Origin: Blastococcus xanthinilyticus
Lineage (GTDB): Bacteria > Actinomycetota > Actinomycetes > Mycobacteriales > Geodermatophilaceae
Assembly (NCBI RefSeq): GCF_008124835.1
Contig: NZ_VNHW01000011.1
Span: 1-64,000, forward strand
DNA: 64,000 nucleotides
Direction of reading: 5' to 3'
Part shown: one piece after another, positions 1-8,278 of the stretch
Layout of the letters: every line of letters begins with the position of its first letter
Numbering within the stretch: position 1 is the first letter of the stretch
The notes under the pieces: generated by a model
The model's database searches: none
Seen by the model: the letters and a program-made list of their open reading frames with translations, nothing else
Told to the model about the DNA's origin: nothing
Translations under genes and position numbers: made by a program

Positions 1-391
1 TGGGGGCGTCGGCCTTGGGGGGGTCGGCCTTGGGGGGGTCGGCCTTGGGGGGGTCGGCCTTGGGGGCGGGCTGGCTGGTCTTCTGCACGTCCGAGCTCCC
101 CGTCGGCTGGGACCCGGGGCCCGGGCGCTGGACGTCGGGCTTCGGCGCGGCGGGCGCAGCCGGGGCCGCCTGCTGCTGGGCAGCCTGCTGCGGGGCCGCC
201 TGGCCGCGTTCGCCACCACCGGACGGGCCGCCCGGCCGGTAGTCGGCGAAGAACTCGTGCCACGCCTGATCGACGCTGGACGGGTCGGCGAGGAACTGCT
301 GGTACATCTCCTCGACCAGCCACTCGTTGGTGCCGAAACCGGCGACGGGGGACGAGGTGGACGACGGTCGGGATGAACTCACGCTTGACAC
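1..391 (-). CDS. kgd: Multifunctional 2-oxoglutarate decarboxylase/dehydrogenase E1 (Kgd/SucA), N-terminal part only
   Basis: The first ~130 residues of a minus-strand gene that leaves the window at base 1. After about 20 Ser/Pro-rich residues comes [15 protein letters not shown] followed by [14 protein letters not shown], the short N-terminal helix that opens actinobacterial Kgd and E1o proteins and binds partners of the 2-oxoglutarate dehydrogenase complex. Next is a long Ala/Pro/Gln-rich linker ending in DPPKA repeats, like the linker before the E2-like domain of mycobacterial Kgd. Catalytic domains lie outside, so activity cannot be judged. The GTG at 391 has AGAAGG about 11 bases upstream; a second GTG at 382 is possible. 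A TAGACT -10-like box lies at 454-459 on the minus strand. The enzyme oxidises 2-oxoglutarate in the TCA cycle. Confidence 0.88.
   Translation of the reverse strand, partial: MSSVSSSRPSSTSSPVAGFGTNEWLVEEMYQQFLADPSSVDQAWHEFFADYRPGGPSGGGERGQAAPQQAAQQQAAPAAPAAPKPDVQRPGPGSQPTGSSDVQKTSQPAPKADPPKADPPKADPPKADAP
11..70. repeat. Four tandem copies of a 15-base repeat inside kgd
   Basis: The unit GGCCTTGGGGGGGTC starts at 11, 26, 41 and 56 with no change. Read on the minus strand it encodes repeated Asp-Pro-Pro-Lys-Ala in the disordered linker of Kgd. Because the unit is 15 bases, copy-number change keeps the frame and only alters linker length. Confidence 0.9.
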
Positions 392-520
392 GGGGTCGAG
401 TGCCTTCTTCGTCTGGGGGCTGCGTCTACGGGGCGTCGCTGGACCGGGTATCGAGTCTACGCCCGCACCGGGCGGTCGACCCGGTGCGCGCGGCGGGGCC
501 TGCCGCGGCCCCCGTGGGGA

Positions 521-1330
521 TCAATGGGTGGCGCCGTGGGCCACGAGCAGCTCGACCAGCGCGTCGTTGCCGCTGGCCCGCCCCTCGTCCGCCCGCCGGT
601 GGCGCGCGGCCGCCACCCGGCCGATGTCCAGGGCGCTGGCGCCGTCGTGCGTGGTGGCGTCGACGTCGGCGCCGGCGTCCAGCAGCAGCTGCACGATCTC
701 CGGCGAGGCCGCGGTGGCTCCCGCCGACACCGCCGCGTGCAGCGGCGTGCGGCCGGTGTCCGGGTCGTGGCGGTCCACGTCGGCCCCGGCTCCGAGCAGG
801 AGGCGGACCAGGTCGGGGCTGCCGCCGGCGGCCGCCGCGTGCAGCGCCCCGCCGTCGGGGTCGGCGCCCCGGGCCAGCAGGAGGCGGGCCGTGCCCACCG
901 CGCCGCCCAGCGCGGCCCAGGCGAGCAGGTCCATCCCGGTGGCCGGGTCGGTCAGGTCGGCACCGGCGTCGAGCTCGGCGGTGAGCCGGTCGGCGTCGTC
1001 GAGGTAGGCGGCGCTCGGTGCGTCGACGACCGCGCCCTTCTCCACGAGCAAGGGGACCAGGTCCGGGGCATGCTCGAGGGCCAGGTGCAGCGGGGTGCGG
1101 TGCTGGTCGGTGCGGGCGGACAGGTCGGCGCCGGCCGCGACCAGCACGTCGACGACGTCCGGCCGGTCGCAGGCCACGGCCAGGTGCAGCGGCGTCCAGC
1201 CGCCCTGCCCCTCGCGCTCCAGGGTGCCCGACAGCAGGCGGGGTGCCTCGCTGACGGCGCTGCGGACCTCGTCGGCGGTCCCCTCGACGATCAGCCGGCC
1301 GAGTCGTTGGACGGTCATGCGGGTGGTCAA
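521..1330 (-). CDS. Ankyrin-repeat protein
   Basis: A 269-residue soluble protein with about five to six ankyrin repeats. Typical TPLHLA and VxxLLxAGADV elements begin near residues 45, 79, 130, 161 and 192, and the last repeat ends near the C terminus. No signal peptide, membrane segment or enzyme domain is seen, so its role is probably protein binding; the partner is unknown. The TTG at 1330 has GGGAG about 7 bases upstream and is preferred over the ATG at 1318. It is separated by about 100 bases from the ABC permease upstream and by about 130 bases from kgd downstream, so it may be transcribed alone. Confidence 0.8.
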   Translation of the reverse strand: MTTRMTVQRLGRLIVEGTADEVRSAVSEAPRLLSGTLEREGQGGWTPLHLAVACDRPDVVDVLVAAGADLSARTDQHRTPLHLALEHAPDLVPLLVEKGAVVDAPSAAYLDDADRLTAELDAGADLTDPATGMDLLAWAALGGAVGTARLLLARGADPDGGALHAAAAGGSPDLVRLLLGAGADVDRHDPDTGRTPLHAAVSAGATAASPEIVQLLLDAGADVDATTHDGASALDIGRVAAARHRRADEGRASGNDALVELLVAHGATH

Positions 1331-1433
1331 GCGGTCTCCCGTCGTCGTGCCGGTCGGGGCGGCCGGGTCCCGGACGCCGTCCCGGGGGAGGCCGGAGCGG
1401 CGAGGAACGCGGTCCTCGTCCAGACGATGTCGT

Positions 1434-2183
1434 TCAGACGATGTCGCGGCGCACGGCCAGGAGCGTGCCCAGCACGGCCGCCACCAGACCGTAACCGAGG
1501 AGGAGTACCCCGCCCTGCCACGCCTCCAGGAGGTCCGGGCCCTCGAACGTCGCGGTGAGCGCCTCCAGGCCGCCCCCGGGCAGCCACTTGTACGCCCCGC
1601 CGATGAACTGGCGGATGAGGGCCTCGATCACGAACAGGTAGACGAGCGCACCGACGATCGCCCCGACCTGGTTGCGGATCAGGGCGCCCAGACCCACGCC
1701 GATGACGGTGTAGATCACCAGGGCCAGCGCAGCGGTGAGGACCACACGGAGGTTGTCCCCGGTGAGTCCCGGGACGGCGCCACGGGCGCCGGCGTAGACC
1801 GCCAGGACGGCGTAGTTCACGGCGGTCACCACGAGCGCGAACGGCACGGCCACCAGCGCGTAGGCGAGGACCTTGGCGGCCACCACACGGCCGCGCTGCG
1901 GGGTGGCGAGGAACGTGGGGGTGGCCGTGCGGTGGCGGTACTCCTGGGTCGTCCCGATGACCCCGAGCACCAGCATGAGCACCACGGAATTGGACGGGCC
2001 GGCCAGCGCGAGCTGCTCGTAGAGGGGCGTGCCCACCGCCGGGATGCCGACCTCCGGATCGCCGGCGAAGGCGGTGAGGATGACCGAGGACAGCACCGCC
2101 AGCGCGACCGCCCCGAGCAGCAGCCCGATCCAGACGCGGGTGGTGAACAGCTTGGTCCACTCGGCACGGACGAGGCGCATCAT
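1434..2183 (-). CDS. ABC-2 type transporter permease
   Basis: A 249-residue membrane protein with six predicted helices, starting MMRLVRAEWTKLFTTRVW, the cytoplasmic entry helix typical of ABC-2 permeases of the NatB/BcrB kind. The ATG at 2183 has AGGAGG seven bases upstream and overlaps the stop of the ATPase gene by four bases (ATGA), so the two form one exporter operon. The substrate cannot be told; related pairs export peptides, antibiotics or ions. Just before its stop codon there is a short direct repeat, CAGACGATGTCG, near 1420-1445. Confidence 0.85.
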   Translation of the reverse strand: MMRLVRAEWTKLFTTRVWIGLLLGAVALAVLSSVILTAFAGDPEVGIPAVGTPLYEQLALAGPSNSVVLMLVLGVIGTTQEYRHRTATPTFLATPQRGRVVAAKVLAYALVAVPFALVVTAVNYAVLAVYAGARGAVPGLTGDNLRVVLTAALALVIYTVIGVGLGALIRNQVGAIVGALVYLFVIEALIRQFIGGAYKWLPGGGLEALTATFEGPDLLEAWQGGVLLLGYGLVAAVLGTLLAVRRDIV

Positions 2184-3220
2184 CGGGTGGCCTCCTGGGC
2201 GACCGGGTCGGCCGACGGCGCGGCGAACTGCCCGCGCCCGGCGGTGAGCTGGAAGTAGATCTCCTCGAGCCCGCTGGTCTTCGAGCGGAGCTCGTGCAGC
2301 TCCACCCCGGCGGCGAACGCCCGGGCCCCGATCTCCGCCGTGGTCCGACCGCTCACGGTGAGCGCGTCGCCGTCCACCGCGACCTGGATGCCGTCGGCCT
2401 GCAGGGCGTCGGCCAGCCGGACCGGCTCCGGACTGCGCACCAGGACGGTCCCGGCGCCGTCGGCCCCCGACCGCAGCTGCTCCATCGAGCCCTCGCGGAC
2501 CAGCTGCCCGGCGCCGACGATGACGACCCGGTCGACGGTCTGCTCGACCTCCGACAGCAGGTGGCTGGAGACCAGCACCGTCCGGCCCTGCTCGTGCGCG
2601 AGGTGCCGGATGAATCCGCGCAGCCACTGGATGCCCTCGGGGTCCAGGCCGTTGGCCGGCTCGTCGAGCACGAGGACGGCGGGGTCGCCGAGCAGCGCCG
2701 TGGCCAGCGCTAGCCGCTGGCGCATGCCGAGGGAGTAGCCGCCGGCCCGCCGGTTGCCGGCGTCTGTCAGGCCGACCTGGGCGAGCACGTCGTCGGCGCG
2801 CTCGACGGGGAACCCGGCGGCGCGGCAGTAGACGCGCAGGTGGTTGCGCCCGGAGCGGGCCGGGTGGAAGGCGGTCTCCAGCACGGCGCCGACGGTGCGG
2901 AGCGGCTCGGCGAGCTCGGCGTAGGTCCGGCCGTTGAACGTGGCCGTGCCCGCGTCGGGCTGCATGAGCCCGAGGACCATGCGCAGGGTGGTCGTCTTGC
3001 CGGCGCCGTTGGGCCCCAGGAAGCCGGTGACCGTGCCCGGCTCGACGGTGAAGCCGAGGTCGGCGACGGCCCGGACGTTCCGGAAGCTCTTGGTGAGGCC
3101 GCTGATCTCGACCTGGACCGGCTCGACCCTCTGCGTCCCGGCGCCGGGCCTCGGGGCGCTGGACGTTCTGGCGCTGGAAATGGCGGGCTCCCTCGTCCGT
3201 GCTCGCGAGCTCCCATCCAA
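2180..3220 (-). CDS. ABC transporter ATP-binding protein with no ordinary start codon at the expected N terminus
   Basis: An ABC ATPase of the multidrug/antibiotic exporter class, partner of the permease that overlaps its 3' end. Motifs in order: Walker A GPNGAGKTT, the signature variant YSLGMRQRL, Walker B VLVLDEPANGLDPEG and the switch His in SSHLL, followed by a ~90-residue C-terminal extension as in CcmA/DrrA proteins. The conserved region starts VQVEISGLTKSF, but the codon at that position (3118) is GTC and no ATG, GTG or TTG occurs nearby in frame. Options are TTG at 3220 (346 aa, no clear ribosome site), GTG at 3226, or an ATT at 3181 that has GAGGGAG six bases upstream. The coordinates use TTG 3220; the true start is uncertain. 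Confidence 0.8.
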   Translation of the reverse strand: MDGSSRARTREPAISSARTSSAPRPGAGTQRVEPVQVEISGLTKSFRNVRAVADLGFTVEPGTVTGFLGPNGAGKTTTLRMVLGLMQPDAGTATFNGRTYAELAEPLRTVGAVLETAFHPARSGRNHLRVYCRAAGFPVERADDVLAQVGLTDAGNRRAGGYSLGMRQRLALATALLGDPAVLVLDEPANGLDPEGIQWLRGFIRHLAHEQGRTVLVSSHLLSEVEQTVDRVVIVGAGQLVREGSMEQLRSGADGAGTVLVRSPEPVRLADALQADGIQVAVDGDALTVSGRTTAEIGARAFAAGVELHELRSKTSGLEEIYFQLTAGRGQFAAPSADPVAQEATR

Positions 3221-3376
3221 GCGCACCCGGCGGCCCCGCGGGACCCCCGCGCCGGGCGACGGGCGCCGGTTCCCCGGTCGTCGTCCCCGGTGCACCGGAT
3301 CGTCGCCCCCGCGCCACCGCCCGGCCGGCCGTGACCCCGGGCACACGGCGGGTCGCGGTCCCCTAGAGTGCGGCGC

Positions 3377-4492
3377 GTGAGCGAGCCCGGAGAGGTCCCG
3401 GGGCCCGACGCGCGGGAGGCGCTCGAGCGGCTGCTGCTCGACGGCCCCCGCCGGTACACCCGGCTGGACGTCGGTCGGCTGGCGGGCATGCCGCCGGAAC
3501 GGACCCAGCGGCTGTGGCGCGCCCTCGGTTTCCCGGACGCCGCCGACGACGACCCCGCGTTCACCGACGCCGACATCGCCGCGCTCGGGGTGCTCTCCAC
3601 CCTCATCGACTCCGGGTTCGTCGACGAGGACACCGAGGCGTCCATCGCCCGGGCGATGGGCCAGTCGCTGTCCCGGCTGGCCGACTGGCAGACCGACATG
3701 CTGGCCGACGCCCTCCTGCGCGGCGCGCGGCAGGGGGACACCGCCGAGGTGACCACCGAGCGCGCGGTCGCCGCCGCGCAGGCCCTCCTGCCACGGCTGC
3801 GCGAGGTGCAGGACTACGTATGGCGCCGGCATCTCGCCGCCAACGTCGACCGGCTCCTCGCGGCCACCGGCCCCGGCGACCGGCGCGAGCTCGCGGTCGG
3901 GTTCGCCGACCTGGTCGGCTACACCTCGCGCAGCCGGGGCATGGGCGGCCGCGAGCTCGGCGCGATGGTCGAGGACTTCGAGAGCATCGCCGCCGAGGTC
4001 ATCGCCCGGCACCACGGGCGGGTGGTCAAGACGGTCGGGGACGGCGTGCTGTTCACCGCCCGGTCGGCCACCGACGCCGCCGACATCGGGCTCGAGCTCC
4101 CCGGCACGTGGGGCACGGCGGAGCGGCCGCCGCTGCGGGTCGGCGCCGCCTACGGCCGGGTGCTCACCCGGCTGGGCGACGTCTACTCGCCGGTGGTCAA
4201 CCTGGCCAGCCGGCTGACCTCGCTCGCCCGGCCGGGGGCGCTGCTGGTCGACCGCGACCTGGCCGACCGGCTGCGCGGGCTGCCCGGGTACCGGGTGCGG
4301 CCGCTGCGCCGGGTGTCGGTGCGCGGCTACGACCACCTCCAGCCCTGGCTGGTCCGCCGGCCGAAGGGCGCGGCGGGGGAGCCCGAGGGCGACGGCGGCT
4401 ACGACGAGGACGCCTTCGACCAGGAGGCGCCCGACATGGATCCGCTCGACCAGGACGCGCCCGACGAGGGCGGGGAGCGCCCCGGCGGGTGA
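3377..4492 (+). CDS. Class III adenylate cyclase with N-terminal regulatory domain
   Basis: A 371-residue soluble cyclase making cAMP from ATP. Residues 1-165 are a helical regulatory region like the pH-sensing or autoinhibitory halves of mycobacterial cyclases; residues 172-325 are the catalytic domain. Visible active-site residues: metal-binding Asp178 in VGFADLVGYT and Asp222 in VGDGV, adenine-selecting Lys218 and Asp268, and Asn275/Arg279 in VNLASR. All six positions are filled, so it should be active and ATP-specific. The last 40 residues are acidic and low in complexity. A TAGAGT box at 3364-3369 lies seven bases before GTG 3377, suggesting a leaderless mRNA; GTG 3368 is an alternative. 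Divergent from the ABC exporter. Confidence 0.85.
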   Translation: MSEPGEVPGPDAREALERLLLDGPRRYTRLDVGRLAGMPPERTQRLWRALGFPDAADDDPAFTDADIAALGVLSTLIDSGFVDEDTEASIARAMGQSLSRLADWQTDMLADALLRGARQGDTAEVTTERAVAAAQALLPRLREVQDYVWRRHLAANVDRLLAATGPGDRRELAVGFADLVGYTSRSRGMGGRELGAMVEDFESIAAEVIARHHGRVVKTVGDGVLFTARSATDAADIGLELPGTWGTAERPPLRVGAAYGRVLTRLGDVYSPVVNLASRLTSLARPGALLVDRDLADRLRGLPGYRVRPLRRVSVRGYDHLQPWLVRRPKGAAGEPEGDGGYDEDAFDQEAPDMDPLDQDAPDEGGERPGG

Positions 4493-4555
4493 CCCGCCCG
4501 GCGCGTCGGTGACGGCGGCCGCGGGCCGCCGCGGCGGCCTTGGCAGGCTGTGGGG

Positions 4556-6193
4556 GTGAGCGCCACCCTCGTCGCCCGCGGACTGGCTGCCGGACACGGC
4601 GCCCGCGTGCTCTTCTCCGGCCTCGATCTCGTGGTCGCCCCCGGCGACGTCGTCGGGCTCGTGGGGGTGAACGGCGCGGGCAAGTCCACGCTGCTGCGCA
4701 CCCTCTCCGGGCACCTGCCGGCCGAGGCCGGGAGCATCGTCCTCAGCCCGCCCGGCGCGACCCTCGGCTACCTGCCGCAGGAGCACGAGCGACGGGAGGG
4801 GGAGACGGTCCTGGCCGCGCTGGCCCGGCGGACCGGTGTCGCCGCTGCCCAGTCGGCCATGGAGGCCGCGACCGAGGCACTCACCGCGGGCGCAACGGGC
4901 GCCGACGACGACTACGGCGACGCGCTGGAGCGGTGGCTCGCCCTGGGCGGGGCCGACCTGGACGAGCGGGCCGCCGAGGTGGTGGCCGAGGTGGCGCCCG
5001 GCGTCGCGCTCGACGCGCCGACCGCGGGGCTCTCCGGCGGGCAGGCCGCCCGCGTCGGGCTGGCCGCGCTGCTGCTGTCCCGGTACGACGTCCTGCTCCT
5101 CGACGAGCCGACCAACGACCTGGACCTGGCCGGGCTGGACCAGCTGGAGCGGTTCGTGACCGGGACCCGCGCCGGGGTGGTCGTGGTCAGCCACGACCGG
5201 GAGTTCCTGGCCCGCACCACCAACCGGATCGTGGAGCTCGACCTCGCCCAGCAGCTCGTCCGGGTGCATGACGGGGGCTACGAGGCCTACCTGGTGGAGC
5301 GGGAGGTGGCCCGCCGGCACGCGCGCGAGGAGTACGACGAGTTCGCCGACACGAAGGCCTCGCTCGAGGCGCGGGCCCGGATGCAGAAGAACTGGATGGC
5401 CAAGGGCGTCCGCGACTCGATCAAGAAGTCCAAGGACGGCGACAAGCACATCAAGGCCGCCAACCGGGCGTCCTCGGAGAAGCAGGCGGCCAAGGCCAAG
5501 CAGACCCAGCGGATGATCGAGCGGCTCGACGTCGTCGAGGAGCCCCGCAAGGAGTGGGAGCTGCGGCTGGAGATCGCCGTCGCCCCGCGCGCGGGCGCCG
5601 TCGTGGCGACCCTGCGCGGCGCCGTCGTCCGCCGGGGCGGGTTCACCCTCGGCCCGGTCGACCTGCAGGTGGACTGGGGGGACCGGGTGGCCATCACCGG
5701 GGCCAACGGGTCCGGGAAGTCGACGCTCCTCGCGGCGCTGCTGGGCCGGGTGCCGCTCGAGGAGGGCTCCGCGGCGGTGGGCCCGGCGGTGCGGGTCGGC
5801 GAGATCGACCAGGCGCGGGGGCGCTTCCTCGGCTCGGGGCAGCTGCTGGACACCTTTGGAGCGGAGGTGCCCGACCGGCCGACGGCCGAGGTGCGCACGC
5901 TGCTGGCCAAGTTCGGGCTCACCGCCGACCACGTGCTGCGGCCGGCGGTCACGCTCTCGCCCGGGGAGCGGACCCGCGCGGCGCTGGCGCTGCTGCAGGC
6001 GCGCGGGGTCAACGTGCTGGTGCTCGACGAGCCGACCAACCACCTGGACCTGCCGGCCATCGAGCAGCTGGAGCAGGCGCTGGCCGACTACCCCGGCACG
6101 CTGCTGCTGGTGACCCACGACCGCCGGATGCTCGAGGCGGTCGCGACCACCCGGCGGTTCGAGGTCGAGGTCGGCCGGGTCACCGAGCGCTGA
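4556..6193 (+). CDS. ABC-F family ATPase (Ettlinger type, ribosome-associated)
   Basis: A 545-residue protein with two ABC modules and no membrane domain. Module 1: GVNGAGKST, LSGGQAARVG, LLLDEPTNDLD. Module 2: GANGSGKST, LSPGERTR, VLDEPTNHLD. The linker at about residues 235-330 is Lys/Arg-rich and coiled-coil-like, as expected for the arm that reaches the ribosomal E site. Family members act as translation factors or protect ribosomes from antibiotics; which applies here cannot be told. CAGGCT at 4544-4549 lies six bases before GTG 4556, so the mRNA may be leaderless; GTG 4550 is two codons upstream. Confidence 0.88.
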   Translation: MSATLVARGLAAGHGARVLFSGLDLVVAPGDVVGLVGVNGAGKSTLLRTLSGHLPAEAGSIVLSPPGATLGYLPQEHERREGETVLAALARRTGVAAAQSAMEAATEALTAGATGADDDYGDALERWLALGGADLDERAAEVVAEVAPGVALDAPTAGLSGGQAARVGLAALLLSRYDVLLLDEPTNDLDLAGLDQLERFVTGTRAGVVVVSHDREFLARTTNRIVELDLAQQLVRVHDGGYEAYLVEREVARRHAREEYDEFADTKASLEARARMQKNWMAKGVRDSIKKSKDGDKHIKAANRASSEKQAAKAKQTQRMIERLDVVEEPRKEWELRLEIAVAPRAGAVVATLRGAVVRRGGFTLGPVDLQVDWGDRVAITGANGSGKSTLLAALLGRVPLEEGSAAVGPAVRVGEIDQARGRFLGSGQLLDTFGAEVPDRPTAEVRTLLAKFGLTADHVLRPAVTLSPGERTRAALALLQARGVNVLVLDEPTNHLDLPAIEQLEQALADYPGTLLLVTHDRRMLEAVATTRRFEVEVGRVTER

Positions 6194-6224
6194 GGCCACG
6201 GCACCGGGAGGGCGGCCGAGCCGG

Positions 6225-6773
6225 TCAGCCGGCCGGCGCGCCCAGCTCGTCGGCGACGCCCACGGTGTCCATGCCGGCCCACGTGTCGGAGACGTGGTGC
6301 GCCAGCACCATCAGGTCGCGCAGCTCGCCGCCGCGGTCGCGGATGTGGTCGCGGAGCAGGGCCTCGCCGCTGAAGCCGAGGTCGCTGAAGAGCGCCAGCG
6401 CCGACCCCTGTTCGGCCACCACCTCGACGACGATCTTCCGCAGCCCCGACCGCACCCCCTCGACGAGCCCGTGGCGGGCCAGCTCGCGGCCCAGCCCGCT
6501 GCCCCGCCGGCCCGGTGCGACCACCAGCCGCAGCTCGCCCACGTGGTCCGACCAGCCCGGGAGCGGGCGCACCGCCAGATAGCCGGTCACCTCGTCCGTG
6601 CCGTCGTCCACGGCCACCCAGCGGCCGCCCGCGGTGCCGTCTGCCGCCCACGAGCGGACCGCGTCGGGATCGGTGACCTCCTCCTTGATGAAGGTCAGGT
6701 CGCCCTCGGGCAGCTCGCGGAAGAACCGCAGCAGCGCGTCGCAGCGCTCCGGTCCGAGCTCCACCACCGTCAT
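6225..6773 (-). CDS. GNAT-family N-acetyltransferase
   Basis: A 182-residue acetyltransferase. The acetyl-CoA-binding motif is seen in LRLVVAPGRRGSGLGRELARH (R/Q-x-x-G-x-G/A type loop), with a strand-helix pattern typical of GNAT proteins before and after it. The substrate is unknown. The ATG at 6773 has GGGAGG six bases upstream and lies one base after the stop of the PhaC-like gene, so it is the last gene of that operon. It faces the ABC-F gene across 31 bases. Confidence 0.8.
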   Translation of the reverse strand: MTVVELGPERCDALLRFFRELPEGDLTFIKEEVTDPDAVRSWAADGTAGGRWVAVDDGTDEVTGYLAVRPLPGWSDHVGELRLVVAPGRRGSGLGRELARHGLVEGVRSGLRKIVVEVVAEQGSALALFSDLGFSGEALLRDHIRDRGGELRDLMVLAHHVSDTWAGMDTVGVADELGAPAG

Positions 6774-6774
6774 G

Positions 6775-7899
6775 TCAGGCCTCCCGGCTGGTCTCGGCGG
6801 CATCGAGCGGGTCGCTGCGCCGGCGGACGAAGTCGATGATCGTGGGCACGGTCGTCTTCGCCGCGGTGCGGCCCACGACCAGCCCCATGTGCCCGGCGTC
6901 GAGGCAGAGCTCGTGCTTGTCGGGGGAACCGACCAGGTCGATCAGCGGCGCGGTCGCGTCCGGCGGCACGATGTGGTCGCGGTTGGCCCGCACGGTCAGG
7001 AACGGCACCTGGATGTCGGAGAGGTGCACCCGGTCCCCGCCGACGGTGAGCCGGTCGTTGACCATGCCGTTGCCCCGCACCAGCATCTCCGCCGTCTGCC
7101 TCGCGGCGGCGCCGGGAAAGGGCACGTGGTCGTCGGACCAGCCGGTCATGGCCTGGTACGAGGCGACGTACTCGTCGTTCCAGAGCCGCTCCCACAGGGT
7201 GACGTAACGGGTCACCTCCGCGGTGGGGGTCAGTGCCCGGAAGCCCTGGACGACGATCGAGGGCGGGACGTTGCCGTCCGAGTCGAGGACCGAACCGACA
7301 TCCATCCCGCCGACGGCGAAGATGTCCGCCAGCGGGCCCATGTGCCGGAAGTCGACCGGGGTCGCCAGCACGGTGAGGCTCCGCAACGGCGCGTCGGGGT
7401 GGTGCGCGGCGTAGAGCAGGGCCAGGTCCCCGCCGAAGCAGTAGCCGAAGAGGTTGACCTCGTCGGCACCGGAGAGCTCGAGGACGCGGTCGACGCCGGC
7501 GGGGATGTAGTCGTCGACGTAGTCCTCCAGCCCGTTGTTCGCGTCGCGCTCGTCCGGCTCCCCCCAGTCGAGCATGTACACGTCGAAGCCGGCCGTGAGC
7601 AGCTGCTCCACGAAGCTGTTGCCCGGGGTGAGGTCGAGGATGTAGCTGCGGCTCACCATGCTGAAGACGATCAGCAGCGGCGGCCCGTAGCGGACGCCGC
7701 CGTGGATCTCGGGGTCGTTGCGGTAGTGCCAGAGCTGGGTGCGCCCCCGCTGCCAGACGACGTCCTTGGGCGTCTGCCCGACGCCGGGCCGGTCGACGCC
7801 GGCGACCATCTTGATCCCGTTGCGGGCACGGAGGGTGTTGCGCTCGACGTCGCGCCGGACGCGGTCGAGCACCGTCTGCGGGCTAGGCACCGTCGGCAT
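6775..7899 (-). CDS. phaC: Polyhydroxyalkanoate synthase PhaC-like alpha/beta-hydrolase (type III like)
   Basis: A 374-residue cytosolic alpha/beta-fold protein. The nucleophile box is GYCFGG with Cys154 in place of the serine of lipases, the hallmark of PHA synthases; Asp308 (NRDHIVPP) and His337 (DAGHMG) complete the triad, and the DWGEPD segment at 111-116 is also typical. Length fits type III PhaC (about 355-375), which works with a PhaE subunit, and a PhaE-like gene overlaps it upstream by 17 bases. The ATG at 7899 has GGAGG six bases upstream. It would polymerise hydroxyacyl-CoA into storage granules; a related acyltransferase role is possible. Confidence 0.82.
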   Translation of the reverse strand: MPTVPSPQTVLDRVRRDVERNTLRARNGIKMVAGVDRPGVGQTPKDVVWQRGRTQLWHYRNDPEIHGGVRYGPPLLIVFSMVSRSYILDLTPGNSFVEQLLTAGFDVYMLDWGEPDERDANNGLEDYVDDYIPAGVDRVLELSGADEVNLFGYCFGGDLALLYAAHHPDAPLRSLTVLATPVDFRHMGPLADIFAVGGMDVGSVLDSDGNVPPSIVVQGFRALTPTAEVTRYVTLWERLWNDEYVASYQAMTGWSDDHVPFPGAAARQTAEMLVRGNGMVNDRLTVGGDRVHLSDIQVPFLTVRANRDHIVPPDATAPLIDLVGSPDKHELCLDAGHMGLVVGRTAAKTTVPTIIDFVRRRSDPLDAAETSREA

Positions 7900-8278
7900 C
7901 GCTGTCCTCCGTGGTCTGCGCGTCGGTCGGACGGGGGGCACCGCGGCGGCGGGACGGGGAGCTGCGTCGCCGCTCCTGCTCCAGCTGGATGGTCAGCCGG
8001 CGCACCTCGCGGTCGAGCGAGCCGATCTGGGCGCGCAGCCGGCTGATGTCGCTGCCGGCGGGCAGGTTCAGCAGGTGCCAGGCGCGGGCGCTGAGGCTCT
8101 GCACCGATCCGCCCGCGACGCTCTGCGCGCGGCGGACCAGCGCGGTGGCCAGCGCGAAGTACTCGTTGCGCACCACGTCCTCGGCTCGCGGGGCGACCGC
8201 ACGCTCGGCGGCGTCGAACGCCTGTCGCCACAGCGGCGGGGCCGGCGGGGGAGTGCGCGGGGCCGGGGGCCGGCTCAT
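7883..8278 (-). CDS. Small PhaE-like subunit
   Basis: A 131-residue protein with a Pro-rich N terminus, a central helical region and a segment [27 protein letters not shown] that resembles the C-terminal PhaC-contacting helix and coiled coil of PhaE and other poly-hydroxyalkanoate granule proteins. The tail is basic and then acidic. It is much shorter than classical PhaE (over 300 residues), so the assignment rests mainly on this motif and the overlap with the PhaC-like gene. The ATG at 8278 has AGGAGGT upstream and overlaps the stop of the acyl-CoA ligase gene by four bases. Confidence 0.6.
   Translation of the reverse strand: MSRPPAPRTPPPAPPLWRQAFDAAERAVAPRAEDVVRNEYFALATALVRRAQSVAGGSVQSLSARAWHLLNLPAGSDISRLRAQIGSLDREVRRLTIQLEQERRRSSPSRRRGAPRPTDAQTTEDSDADGA

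Noticed and set aside
1-70. Possible CRISPR-like or satellite repeat at the window start
   Set aside because: The 15-base unit is in frame with Kgd and encodes DPPKA; there are no spacers.
2180-6199. A very long open minus-strand frame running antisense through the ABC-F gene and the cyclase
   Set aside because: High GC keeps stop codons rare on both strands. Only its last ~310 codons have ATPase motifs; the rest is low-complexity antisense of real plus-strand genes.
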